Positions 9,740 through 18,206 of a stretch of DNA of 64,000 nt are shown in pieces. Made by a program: the position numbers and the translations under genes. Numbering within the stretch: the first letter of the stretch is position 1; every line of letters begins with the position of its first letter. Source of the stretch: Bradyrhizobium diversitatis (lineage in GTDB: Bacteria > Pseudomonadota > Alphaproteobacteria > Rhizobiales > Xanthobacteraceae); contig NZ_JACEGD010000005.1 of NCBI RefSeq assembly GCF_016031635.1, positions 124,001-188,000 of the forward strand, given 5' to 3'. The notes below the pieces were generated by a model that worked only from the letters and a program-made list of their open reading frames with translations, was not told where the DNA came from and searched no databases.

Positions 9740-10012
9740 GCCTGGCCCGGTGAGCCGAACTGATAAGGCCGGCATCTTCGTCGGCAATGCCGCAGACGAG
9801 CATCGCGCCACGCGCCAGCCAAGTTCGTCTCACCTGCTGATCCGGCAGCCGCTGAACGGGAGCCCATGGTGGGCAAGTGTTCCTGCGCCTATTCCGCCAA
9901 CGACATGGTCGATGTCGACAACGGCATCGTCGTTGGCGTCGATGCGACGACCGCAATCCGACGGACGCCTGAGACAAGCGCGTCGCGCCGGGACGACGAT
10001 AGTGTGCGCTAG
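9740..10012 (+). pseudogene. Decayed IS1182/IS5-type DDE transposase fragment
   Basis: On the plus strand one frame reads KFVSPADPAA, then after a short gap CAYSANDMVDVDNGIVVGVD followed by ATTAIRRTPE, ending at a stop that overlaps the end of purC. This follows the SP-x-DP-x-A...FAYxTNYLIDxDxGVIxDVEAT...IRQAE pattern of IS1182/IS5-like transposases. Conserved catalytic surroundings before and after are missing and there is no start codon, so it is an internal fragment of a dead element. It abuts the lower-GC effector-like gene and marks an old insertion between that gene and purC. Confidence 0.55.
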
Positions 10013-10923
10013 ATCTTCAGCTCTTTCCCCGTCACGCGCCGATACGCTTCCAGATATCGTTTGCTGGTTGCATCGACGACGCTGGCCGGCAGTGGGGGCG
10101 GCGGGGCGTCGCCGTTCCAGCGGCCGGCGCGGCGTTCGACGTCGAGATAGTCGCGCAAGGGCTGCTTGTCGAAGCTCGCCTGCGGCTGGCCGGGCTTGTA
10201 GGCGTCCACCGCCCAGAAGCGCGAGGAATCCGGTGTCATCACCTCGTCGATCAGGATGATGCGGCCGTCCTTGTCGCGGCCGAACTCGAACTTGGTGTCG
10301 GCGATGATGACGCCCTGCTCCCGTGCCAGCTCCTCGCCGAGCGTGTAGATCGCGCGTGTCATGCTCTCCAGCGTGTAGGCGACCTCGTCGCCGACGACCT
10401 CGCGCATCCTTGCGATGGTGATGTTCTCGTCATGGCCGCTCTCGGCCTTGGTCGCCGGGCTGAAGATCGCAGGCTCCAGCTTCTCGCTTTCGACGAGGCC
10501 GGCCTTCAGCTTCTCGCCGGCCAGCGTGCCGCTCGCGGCATATTCCTTCCAGGCGGAGCCCGAGAGATAGCCGCGGATCACGCATTCGATCGGGAATACG
10601 GTAGTCCGCTTGCACAGCATGGCGCGGCCGAGGATCTCGGCGCGGTGCGGTTTCAACGCCGGCACGGCCGCGACGATCTCGTCGCTGTCGGCGCTGATCA
10701 TGTGATGCGGCACCACGCCTTCGAGTTCATTGAACCACCACGCGCTGATCTGCGTCAGCACGGCGCCCTTCATCGGGATGGTTTCGGCCATCACCACGTC
10801 GAAGGCGCTGATGCGATCGGTGGTGACGAGCAGCAGACGATCATCGTCGACGGCGTAGATATCGCGCACCTTGCCGCGTCCGATCTTGGGCAGGGGCAGG
10901 TCGCTGGAGAGCATGGTGGACAT
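10009..10923 (-). CDS. purC: Phosphoribosylaminoimidazole-succinocarboxamide synthase
   Basis: A 304-residue SAICAR synthetase that joins aspartate to CAIR with ATP in purine biosynthesis. The sequence has the family start [11 protein letters not shown], the signature [43 protein letters not shown], and the metal/ATP-binding IADTKFEFG and [14 protein letters not shown]. This is the long eukaryote-like form typical of many proteobacteria rather than the short 240-residue form. A second in-frame ATG lies 9 bases inside the chosen start and could equally be used. It stands apart from other pur genes here. Confidence 0.96.
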   Translation of the reverse strand: MSTMLSSDLPLPKIGRGKVRDIYAVDDDRLLLVTTDRISAFDVVMAETIPMKGAVLTQISAWWFNELEGVVPHHMISADSDEIVAAVPALKPHRAEILGRAMLCKRTTVFPIECVIRGYLSGSAWKEYAASGTLAGEKLKAGLVESEKLEPAIFSPATKAESGHDENITIARMREVVGDEVAYTLESMTRAIYTLGEELAREQGVIIADTKFEFGRDKDGRIILIDEVMTPDSSRFWAVDAYKPGQPQASFDKQPLRDYLDVERRAGRWNGDAPPPPLPASVVDATSKRYLEAYRRVTGKELKI

Positions 10924-11000
10924 CGGTATGGCTTTCGCAGGCAGGGCCTTCAGGCAATGAACCGGCCGCGCCGGATGGCGCAGCCGGAAACCCGATTAGC

Positions 11001-11918
11001 CTATTCCGGCAGCGGGATGAACTCGTGTTCCTGCGGAACTGCCGCGAAGCGGCCGGTTTTCCAGTCCTGCTTGGCTTGCTCGATCCGCTCCTTGCTGGAG
11101 GAGACGAAATTCCACCAGATGTGGCGCGGGCCCTCCAGCGCATCGCCGCCGAGAAACATCATCCGCGTCGCCTTCAGCGCCTTCACGGTGATGCGGTCGC
11201 CGGGCCGGAAGATCAGGAGGCGCGGCCCCTCGTAACGTTCGTTCGCGATCTCGACCTCGCCCTCCACCACGTAAATCGCGCGCTCCTCATGATCAGGATC
11301 GAGCGGCACGGTCGCGCCCGCGACTGCCGTGACCTCGGTGTAGAACCAGGGCGACACCATCGTGACGGGCGAGGCGATGCCGAAGGACGAGCCCGCGATC
11401 ACGCGTGCGGTAAAATCGCGCTCGGAGATCATCGGCAGTTCGCCGGCGGCGTAGTGCTGGAACGACGGCGCGATCTCTTCCGATCCGGCCGGCAGTGCGA
11501 TCCAGCTCTGCAATCCCAGCATCTTCTGGCCCGAGGCGCGCTGCGCGTCCGGCGTGCGCTCGGAATGCGCGATGCCGCGGCCGGCCGTCATCAGATTCAT
11601 CGCACCCGGCGCGATCTCCTGGACGTTGCCCTCGCTGTCGCGATGCATGATCGCGCCGTCGAACAGATAGGTGACGGTGGCGAGCCCGATATGCGGATGC
11701 GGTCGCACGTCCATGCCCTTGCCGGAGACGAACTGCACCGGGCCGAAATGGTCGAAGAAGATGAAGGGCCCGACCATCTGCCGCTTGCCGTGCGGCAACG
11801 CCCGCCGCACCGCGAACCCGTCACCGAGATCGCGCGTGCGCGGCACAATGACGAGATCGAGCGCATCGCAGGACATGGGATCGCCGAGCACGGGATCGTT
11901 CGAGGGTTGCCAGCTCAT
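11001..11918 (-). CDS. Pirin family bicupin protein
   Basis: A 305-residue two-cupin protein. The N-terminal cupin shows the metal-binding His cluster HPHIGLATVTYLFDG and the downstream HSERTPD region; the second cupin is more degenerate, as usual in pirins. Some bacterial pirins act as quercetin dioxygenases or redox-linked modulators, but the substrate cannot be told here. The start at 11918 follows AAAGGAG with good spacing. It lies upstream of purC on the same strand with a 77-base gap, so the two may share a transcript, although no functional link is evident. Confidence 0.88.
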   Translation of the reverse strand: MSWQPSNDPVLGDPMSCDALDLVIVPRTRDLGDGFAVRRALPHGKRQMVGPFIFFDHFGPVQFVSGKGMDVRPHPHIGLATVTYLFDGAIMHRDSEGNVQEIAPGAMNLMTAGRGIAHSERTPDAQRASGQKMLGLQSWIALPAGSEEIAPSFQHYAAGELPMISERDFTARVIAGSSFGIASPVTMVSPWFYTEVTAVAGATVPLDPDHEERAIYVVEGEVEIANERYEGPRLLIFRPGDRITVKALKATRMMFLGGDALEGPRHIWWNFVSSSKERIEQAKQDWKTGRFAAVPQEHEFIPLPE

Positions 11919-12030
11919 GGGAGGGACTCCTTTTGTATCTCAGTGAGTCCGATCGTAGCAGGATTTCGCAGCATCGTCGCGGCAAAGCCCGGACGAGACG
12001 TCGTGTCGCAATGAGGCCTCATACTCCACT

Positions 12031-12130
12031 GTCATCGCCCGCGAAGGCGGGCGATCCAGTACGCCGCAGCCTCTCGATTCATCACTGCTGTCTCGGATTA
12101 CTGGATCGCCCGGTCAAGGCCGGGCGATGA
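12031..12130. repeat. Intergenic palindromic repeat, family A copy 2
   Basis: Arms GTCATCGCCCGCGAAGGCGG and GGTCAAGGCCGGGCGATGA bracket inner GATCCAGTAC/TTACTGGATCG arms. It is the same unit as 2661-2766 and 49335-49472. It lies in the divergent space between the pirin gene and the AraC-type regulator, so here it is not simply a terminator. Confidence 0.75.
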
Positions 12131-12235
12131 GAGCGGTGGGGGTGGCTCAAGGCGTGGCATGCGGATGGTTCTTGAAAAACCTGGCGCAACCAACGATGTT
12201 TGGCGGCCTTCAACCGCGACCGTTGGCCCCAGCCG

Positions 12236-13291
12236 ATGACCCTTGCCGCAACCGAGCTCGCCTTTCGCGCTGCCAGCGTCGCGCTGCTGCTGGTGCTGGC
12301 GGCGTCATTACTCGCCGATTTCCGCAATGTCCTCGCCGCCCGCCTCGGCGCGGCCTTCGCACTCGGCTCGGCCGCGCATGCGGCGAGCTATTCGATCGGC
12401 GTATCGTCGCTGGTCCCGGCGTGGCATGCACCGCTGATTGCGCTATCGACTGGCAACATCGTGGTGTTCTGGTTGTTCACGCGCGCGCTGTTCGATGACG
12501 AATTTCGCCTGCGATCGTGGCACGGGTTGATCTGGGCGGCAGTGACTGCCTTCAGCCTTGTCGGGTGTCTCTGGATCGCGCCCGGCGGGAACATGCGCTT
12601 CCCCGTAATCGCAGTCGATTTGATCGTGCTCGGTTTCATCGCACTCGCCGTGGCGCAGACGATCGCCTCGTGGTCGGCTGATCTGGTCGAGCGCCGCCGC
12701 AATGTTCGTGTCTTCATCGTCTGTGCCGCCGCACTCTATGGCGGCTTGAATGCGCTGCTCCAGATACTCGTTGCCTTCAGCGCGGGCGATGTGACCGACA
12801 CGATCAATACAGGCGTGCTCGCCTGCATCGTTGCCGCGATTGCCTACGCAATGTTGCGCGTTGATGGCGCCGATCTGTTTCCGATTGCGCCAGAGCCCGC
12901 ACCGGCGATCGCGCCGGTCCAGCCTGTGGCCGAGGACGCCGACCAGAAACTCATCGATGCCCTGATGCGGCTGATGGCGGACGAGCGGATCTATCGTCAG
13001 GAGAACATCACCATCGGCGTGCTGGCGGGCCGGCTGAGGATTCCCGAATACCGCCTGCGCCGGCTGATCAACCAGCGCCTCGGCTACCGCAACTTCAATG
13101 TGTTCCTGAACAATCACCGCATCGAGGAGGCCAAGGCCGCGCTTGCCGATCCCGCCCAGGCCGAGGTCCCCGTCATCACCATCGCCATGGACGCCGGCTT
13201 CCAGTCGCTCGGCCCCTTCAACCGTGCCTTCAAGGCCGTGACCGGCGTGACACCGACGGAATATCGGCGGCTGAAGGTCAATGCGGTCTGA
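12236..13291 (+). CDS. AraC-type regulator with membrane-embedded N terminus
   Basis: A 351-residue transcriptional regulator. The first 210 residues hold about seven hydrophobic segments, beginning AFRAASVALLLVLAASLLA; the C-terminal 110 residues form an AraC/XylS double helix-turn-helix with ITIGVLAGRLRIPEYRLRRL and the family ending DAGFQSLGPFNRAFKAVTG-x-TPTEYRR. This membrane-sensor-plus-AraC layout is known in several proteobacteria and suggests direct sensing of a membrane-associated signal. The ATG at 12236 is chosen over an upstream TTG (12200). No obvious target gene is co-transcribed; the neighbouring pirin and effector genes point the other way. Confidence 0.85.
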   Translation: MTLAATELAFRAASVALLLVLAASLLADFRNVLAARLGAAFALGSAAHAASYSIGVSSLVPAWHAPLIALSTGNIVVFWLFTRALFDDEFRLRSWHGLIWAAVTAFSLVGCLWIAPGGNMRFPVIAVDLIVLGFIALAVAQTIASWSADLVERRRNVRVFIVCAAALYGGLNALLQILVAFSAGDVTDTINTGVLACIVAAIAYAMLRVDGADLFPIAPEPAPAIAPVQPVAEDADQKLIDALMRLMADERIYRQENITIGVLAGRLRIPEYRLRRLINQRLGYRNFNVFLNNHRIEEAKAALADPAQAEVPVITIAMDAGFQSLGPFNRAFKAVTGVTPTEYRRLKVNAV

Positions 13292-13382
13292 TGTCTAGTA
13301 CCTCTGCGCAAGGGATTTGATGGGTTCGATGGGCTGTAGCCCGGGTAGGCTGTCGGGTTCACATGCCGCCCATCCTATCGGT

Positions 13383-14636
13383 TCAGCTCGACTCCATCCG
13401 CTTCGCTACCAGCGGCGAGTAAAGGTTCGAGTTCGCATTCATCTGCTCGCACCCTTCGTCCGCGTTCCAGAACGTTTCCTTGCACGGCTTCGGAGCGCCG
13501 GCGACCTGCTTCCATGTGATCACGAGCGTCTTCGGCGTACTGTAAGCCCACGTGCCGGTGTTGTGTGCCTTGGCGGGCGGCGTGCGCGTGTTTAACGGCG
13601 AGGTCTTGCTCGACATCGCCACGCCGTTGGGGCCGAGGTAGTAATACCATGTGTTGCCATCCCATACGCGCCACCAACCCATCGGCCAAGGCGAAGAGAG
13701 TGCCGCTTCCTCCACCCGCCCGCGCGGTGCGATCCAGATGCCTTGCTTACGTCGCACCGTCTTGTAGGGGCCGTCGATGATATCGCCTTGCACAAACTCC
13801 CGCCCGGCACTCATCTGTTTGACCGCCTCCTCAGGACTAGGCGCGAAATAAATGCTGCTAAATTCGAACGCATCGCCCGGCTGAATGAGGACCTTGTTCT
13901 GCATGAACTCGGAATTGAGTACGGTTCGGCGGAAGGTAATCGCGATCAGTGCCCCGTCTCCAGGATGTTTAGCTTGCCAATCGCGTATGCTCTGCAAGTC
14001 TTGTTTAACCACGCGATGGATCGCCGCTTCTTGAAACTTTTGGTTGAAGTAGTTTGCCGCCGCATCCACTACCGCAAACACCGCCACCATGATATGGCCG
14101 TTCGCCTGGCCTCTGCCGGAATACGTCAAGGAAATGGCGTTAGGCAAAACTGGTGGGGGCGCATAGACGCTCTGCCCAACCATGCTCGCGATGACTCGAT
14201 CTGCGACTTCCGGGTTGCGGATGCAGAGTTGTCGCCCACCGCGCAGGTACTCGGGGCCAACGATGGCCGCGTACTGATTCAAGTTCAGCCCTCGTTGCGC
14301 GACCCATTCCTTAAACATCGGGCCGTAGCGTTCGGGGTTCGTCTTCATGATTTGGCGATTTGTCATCCCAACGTATGACGTTTCTTCGAACTGTCGCCAG
14401 GCCTGTCCGTCAGGGCCTGACGTGAGATCGAGGACGGGCCCAAGGGAGCCTTCAGCAAAATTCCCGTAAAGAACCGCGGGACGGGCGGTCCATTTGGAAT
14501 CTGTCGAGCGAAACTTCGCATAGTCCTTCGCAACGCCGGATGTGTCGGTGAAATAGGTCCCAGGTCCTAGGTCATGCACGTCTGTCGAGGACGGGCCAGA
14601 ACCCGCAACCGCGATCCCGCGATACCATTCTCCCAT
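13383..14636 (-). CDS. Putative effector: ART-like N terminus and WYYY-type C-terminal module
   Basis: A 417-residue protein of unknown function. The N terminus (WYRGIAVAG, then DLGPGTYFTDTSGVAKDYA at about residues 22-40) resembles the first half of ADP-ribosyltransferase-fold toxin domains, which show an Arg strand followed by G-x-G-x-YFTD...A..YA. Residues 320-385 (GWWRVWDGNTWYYYLGPNG, later TGTWAYSTPKTLVITW) form a beta-rich module that I associate, from memory only, with type VI secretion or polymorphic-toxin proteins. There is no signal peptide. The ATG at 14636 is chosen because GGAGG precedes it at 5 bases. GC is lower than in the flanks. No immunity-like partner was found beside it. 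Confidence 0.5.
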   Translation of the reverse strand: MGEWYRGIAVAGSGPSSTDVHDLGPGTYFTDTSGVAKDYAKFRSTDSKWTARPAVLYGNFAEGSLGPVLDLTSGPDGQAWRQFEETSYVGMTNRQIMKTNPERYGPMFKEWVAQRGLNLNQYAAIVGPEYLRGGRQLCIRNPEVADRVIASMVGQSVYAPPPVLPNAISLTYSGRGQANGHIMVAVFAVVDAAANYFNQKFQEAAIHRVVKQDLQSIRDWQAKHPGDGALIAITFRRTVLNSEFMQNKVLIQPGDAFEFSSIYFAPSPEEAVKQMSAGREFVQGDIIDGPYKTVRRKQGIWIAPRGRVEEAALSSPWPMGWWRVWDGNTWYYYLGPNGVAMSSKTSPLNTRTPPAKAHNTGTWAYSTPKTLVITWKQVAGAPKPCKETFWNADEGCEQMNANSNLYSPLVAKRMESS

Positions 14637-15150
14637 TTCATCCTCCAATACGAGCGGCGGGCCCCGAGCACTCGAACATGCCTCGTCGTTCGGTGGCCGC
14701 GGCCGTGCACCTCAGCGCCTCGCTGGCAGGCGGACTGTGAAAAAGCTGACACACAAGAAATTACGGATAGCTTACGCATCGTGCCGTCTCGCGCACCGAA
14801 TGTTGTGCTCCGACGATGACGGAACCATGATCCTTTTGTGCTCGCCCTGAGGATCGTCAATCGAAACACCATCCTGCGGCCAAGTACTGCTGTGGCAAAT
14901 TCTGAGCGATCTCTGTCGCGCCTGACACCATCAAGGTAAGCGGCATGGGAGGAGCAGGCACGTTTGAGCGCAGTTCAATTCTCCGCCAAGGCCCTTCCTC
15001 TGTGCAGAGGTACTAGATCGCTGTAACATCTGCATAATTTCAGAATCGGCGAGCCGCCCCGCGGGTTTCGACCTGGGCGAATCTCAAATCCGGCGAGCGT
15101 CTCAATGCCGCCTTCGGCTTCGTCTCCGGCACGTCCACCCCAGCCGGAGA
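14637..15150. other. 514-base gap, no gene recognised
   Basis: The region separates the leftward effector-like gene from the rightward hydrolase. It is lower in GC toward its middle, which fits promoter DNA of the effector-like gene. No transposase remnant, strong hairpin or RNA gene was seen. Confidence 0.4.
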
Positions 15151-16626
15151 ATGCCTTTGACCCGCCGCCGCAAGATCGTCCTCCTCACCGCCACCATCGC
15201 CGCTGCCGGTATCGCGCTCGGCGCAGCCCGCGCCCGCGACGTCCCGAAGGTCGCCACCGGCTTCGTCGCGGACATTCTCTGCGCGGAGACGTTCATCTCC
15301 GGACTCGATCCGGAGCGCAACTTTGCCGAGACCAACGATGCCATGCCCGGGACCGGCCTGATCGCCTGGGCGATGGACTACAGGATCGACCGCGTCCGCA
15401 AGGACGTCACCGTGACGCTGTTCGGCCTCGGCCGCAGCCACGCCGTCTATCGCGAGGGCCTCGGCTGCACGCTCGAGCACGGCGCTGGCGTTGCCGCCGT
15501 CGAGCCGCCCGCAGGCGACAGGCAGCCGGCATTGCCGCCCGAGATCGCCGGCCCCGCGATCGTGCCGCCGCAAAGCCCCTCACTTGCCGCCGCGCTGGAC
15601 CGTGCCTTCACCGAGCCCGCGCGGCCGCCTTACCGCCGCACCCGCGCCATCGTCGTGATGAAGGCCGGGCGCATCATCGCCGAGCGCTACGCCGACGGCA
15701 TCGGGCCTGAGACGCCGCTGCTCGGCTTCTCCATGACGAAGTCGGTGGTCTCCGCCTTGATCGGCGTGCTGGTTCGCCAGGGCAAGCTCAGGCTCGATGG
15801 GCCCGCGCCGGTCGCGGCCTGGAAAGATCCGGATGATCCGCGCCATACCATCACCGTCGATCAGCTGCTGCGCCACACCGCGGGCCTTGCACTCGGCAGC
15901 TCGCTGCAGGCCTCTCTCGGCTCCGCTTTCGAGCCGGTCAACCGGATGAAATTCGCTGAGACCGACATGGCCGGCTATGCCGAGACCGCCCCGCTCGAGA
16001 CCGCGCCGGGCATGGCGTGGAACTATCACGACGGCAACATCCTCATCCTCTCGCATCTGATCCGCGATGCGGCCGGCGGCACGCCGGAAGATGCGCTCCG
16101 CTTTGCGCGCCGCGAATTGTTCGCGCCGCTCGGCATGCGCCATGTCGTGCTCCAGCTCGACGGCTCGGGCACGATCGAAGGATCGAGCGAGATGCTCGCA
16201 TCCGCGCGCGACTGGGCGCGCTTCGGCCAGCTCTATCTCAATGACGGCGTCGCCGGCAGCAAGCGCATCCTCCCTGAGGGTTGGGTGAGCTACACGGCGA
16301 CGCCCACGCCGAACGCGTGGGTCGGCATCGGCGCCGGCTTCTGGACCAACCAGGGCGACAGTTTTGGCGCGAAGTTTCGCGTGGAGCACGGCTGGCCGCG
16401 CGATGCCTTCTTCGCCAAGGGTACGATCGGGCAATACACCATCGTGATCCCGTCGGAGAAGCTGGTGATCGTGCGCATGGGACGCTCGCCGAACGCGCCA
16501 CCGGAAGCGGACGGCGTGTTCGACCTCGTGCGCGACGTGGTGGCGGCCACGCGCGCCATCTCTTCTCCCTCTCCCCGCTTGCGGGGAGAGGGTTGGGGTG
16601 AGGGGGAGTCTCCGCAAGGGAGGTGA
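15151..16626 (+). CDS. Exported serine hydrolase (beta-lactamase family) with repeat-derived C terminus
   Basis: A 491-residue protein with an N-terminal signal/anchor (RRRKIVLLTATIAAAGIALG). The catalytic domain shows SMTK in LLGFSMTKSVVSALIGVL, a Tyr-x-Asp motif (WNYHDGN), and HGWPRDAFFAKG in the third-motif position, so it belongs to the class C-like serine hydrolases (6-aminohexanoate hydrolase/CubicO type). The last 17 residues (SPSPRLRGEGWGEGESP and on) are encoded inside an intergenic-type palindrome (16566-16708), so the original stop has probably been replaced by repeat DNA. The start lacks an ideal ribosome site. The substrate is unknown. Confidence 0.82.
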   Translation: MPLTRRRKIVLLTATIAAAGIALGAARARDVPKVATGFVADILCAETFISGLDPERNFAETNDAMPGTGLIAWAMDYRIDRVRKDVTVTLFGLGRSHAVYREGLGCTLEHGAGVAAVEPPAGDRQPALPPEIAGPAIVPPQSPSLAAALDRAFTEPARPPYRRTRAIVVMKAGRIIAERYADGIGPETPLLGFSMTKSVVSALIGVLVRQGKLRLDGPAPVAAWKDPDDPRHTITVDQLLRHTAGLALGSSLQASLGSAFEPVNRMKFAETDMAGYAETAPLETAPGMAWNYHDGNILILSHLIRDAAGGTPEDALRFARRELFAPLGMRHVVLQLDGSGTIEGSSEMLASARDWARFGQLYLNDGVAGSKRILPEGWVSYTATPTPNAWVGIGAGFWTNQGDSFGAKFRVEHGWPRDAFFAKGTIGQYTIVIPSEKLVIVRMGRSPNAPPEADGVFDLVRDVVAATRAISSPSPRLRGEGWGEGESPQGR

Positions 16627-16708
16627 CAATCGGACTCGCGGAGAATCCCCCTCACCCGGAATCCAAGCTGCGCTTGGATTCCGGCCTCTCCCCGCAAGCG
16701 GGGAGAGG
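16566..16708. repeat. Palindromic repeat, family G copy 1, overlapping a gene 3' end
   Basis: The outer arms CCTCTCCCCGCTTGCGGGGAG and its near copy at 16685-16706 each form their own small hairpin and also pair with each other; GGGTGAGGGGGA and TCCCCCTCACCC are inner arms. The left half encodes the C terminus of the upstream hydrolase. Related short forms occur at 29620-29654, 35549-35573 and 39310-39405. Confidence 0.75.
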
Positions 16709-16720
16709 CGAAGAGATCCA

Positions 16721-18088
16721 CTACCTTCCCAATTCCGTCGCCTGCGCCACGCGATCGAACCGCTCCAGCGTCATGATCGCATCCGCGAACTTCTCCGCGC
16801 GGGCGTTGAGCACCGGGCGGGCGAGTGTCAGGAATTTCTGCTGCATCGCCTGCGTGTCCGGAAATGAATTCGGCTCTCCGGACGGATCGGCATAGAGCCG
16901 CTCGTGCACGCCATCATCCGTCGTGATGCTGACGCGGGCGCCGAACGGATGGGTGCGGCCGATCTCCAGTCGGTCGTCCTGCACCACGTCGAACTTGTCG
17001 GCCAGCGCGTCGATCGCGGCATCGCCGAGCCGGTTGTAATCGTCCCAGCCGAATGAACCCTGGTCGAGCGCGAGCGCGCCGGTGAAGAACATCGAGAACT
17101 GGCCGCCGACGATCGAGCGCGGGTGGCGCTTGGTCGCTGCATCCCCGGTCAGCGTGATGCCGTTGCGGTGCAGGCCGATCTCGACGCGCTTGACCTGGTC
17201 CGGCGTGAGATTGTGCTCGCGCCGCATCGCGATCAGCGCGTCGATCGCGGCATGAGTATAGCGGCAGCTCGGATAGGGCTTCACGCCGATCTTCATGGTC
17301 TCGTAGGTCTTGCCGAGCTCGGCGACCGCCTTGTCCGGATGCGCGTCGTCGGTATAGCCGGCGAGCAGGCCGTGCTTGCCCTCGACCGATTCCGTCGCGC
17401 CGACGAAATCGTTGCGCGCCAGCGTCGCGGCGATCACGCCGTTCATCGCGGCGGCGCCGACCTGGTAGCGCTTGTTCCAGGCGCCGTTGACCAGAAATTG
17501 CAGCGAGCCCGCGGCCTGGCTGCCGGAGACGCCGAACGCGGCGATGAGTTGCTTCTCGCTGAGGCCGAACAGTTTTCCGGCCGCCGCGGCGGCGCCGTAG
17601 GTGCCGGCGGTCGCGGTCGGGTGGAAGCCGCGCGCATAATGCGAGGTCGGGTCGAGCGCGTTGCCGAGCCGGCAGCAGACCTCATAACCCGCAACGATCG
17701 CGGTCAGCACGTCGCGGCCGGACGCGCCGACCATCTCGCCGACGGCGAAGGCCGCAGGAACCACCGGCGCGCTCGGATGCAGCGAGGAATCGGCGTGGGT
17801 GTCGTCGAAGTCGAGGGAATGGCCGAGCGCGCCGTTCAGCAGCGCCGCGACCGCCGGCGTCCAGGTCTTGGTATCGCCGAACACGGTGGATTCACCCTGG
17901 GTGTCGAGCGCCAGCGCCTCCAGCATTTTCAGCATCGACGGGGTCGATTCGGCCTCGCGTCGCGCCCGGATCGCGCTGCCGAGGAAGTCCAGCGTCAGCA
18001 CTTTTGCGCGATCCAGTACCTCCGCCGGAATATCCTGGTATTTCAGATGGAAGACATAGGCGGCGAGCGTTGCGGTTTCGTGGGCCAT
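16721..18088 (-). CDS. MmgE/PrpD family protein
   Basis: A 455-residue protein of the 2-methylcitrate dehydratase (MmgE/PrpD) family. It shows the family's N-terminal helical domain with LDFLGSAIRARREAES, GALGHSLDFDDTHADSSLHPSAPVVPAA with the conserved DDTH and HPS, RGFHPTATAGTYGAAAAAG, and KPYPSCRYTHAAIDA. Many members outside propionate operons have unknown substrates; no prpB or prpC neighbours are present, so methylcitrate metabolism is not supported by context. It is convergent with the hydrolase and divergent from the FUSC-type gene. Confidence 0.88.
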   Translation of the reverse strand: MAHETATLAAYVFHLKYQDIPAEVLDRAKVLTLDFLGSAIRARREAESTPSMLKMLEALALDTQGESTVFGDTKTWTPAVAALLNGALGHSLDFDDTHADSSLHPSAPVVPAAFAVGEMVGASGRDVLTAIVAGYEVCCRLGNALDPTSHYARGFHPTATAGTYGAAAAAGKLFGLSEKQLIAAFGVSGSQAAGSLQFLVNGAWNKRYQVGAAAMNGVIAATLARNDFVGATESVEGKHGLLAGYTDDAHPDKAVAELGKTYETMKIGVKPYPSCRYTHAAIDALIAMRREHNLTPDQVKRVEIGLHRNGITLTGDAATKRHPRSIVGGQFSMFFTGALALDQGSFGWDDYNRLGDAAIDALADKFDVVQDDRLEIGRTHPFGARVSITTDDGVHERLYADPSGEPNSFPDTQAMQQKFLTLARPVLNARAEKFADAIMTLERFDRVAQATELGR

Positions 18089-18206
18089 CGTGTTTCCTCG
18101 TTTTGGCGCGCAAGTTAGGCGGGCTGATTTGGCCTTTCAAGCGGCCTTGGGGCTGCGGGCATCAGCCATGCTTTTGCTTGGCTTCCAGGATCGCACCGGG
18201 ACTTCG

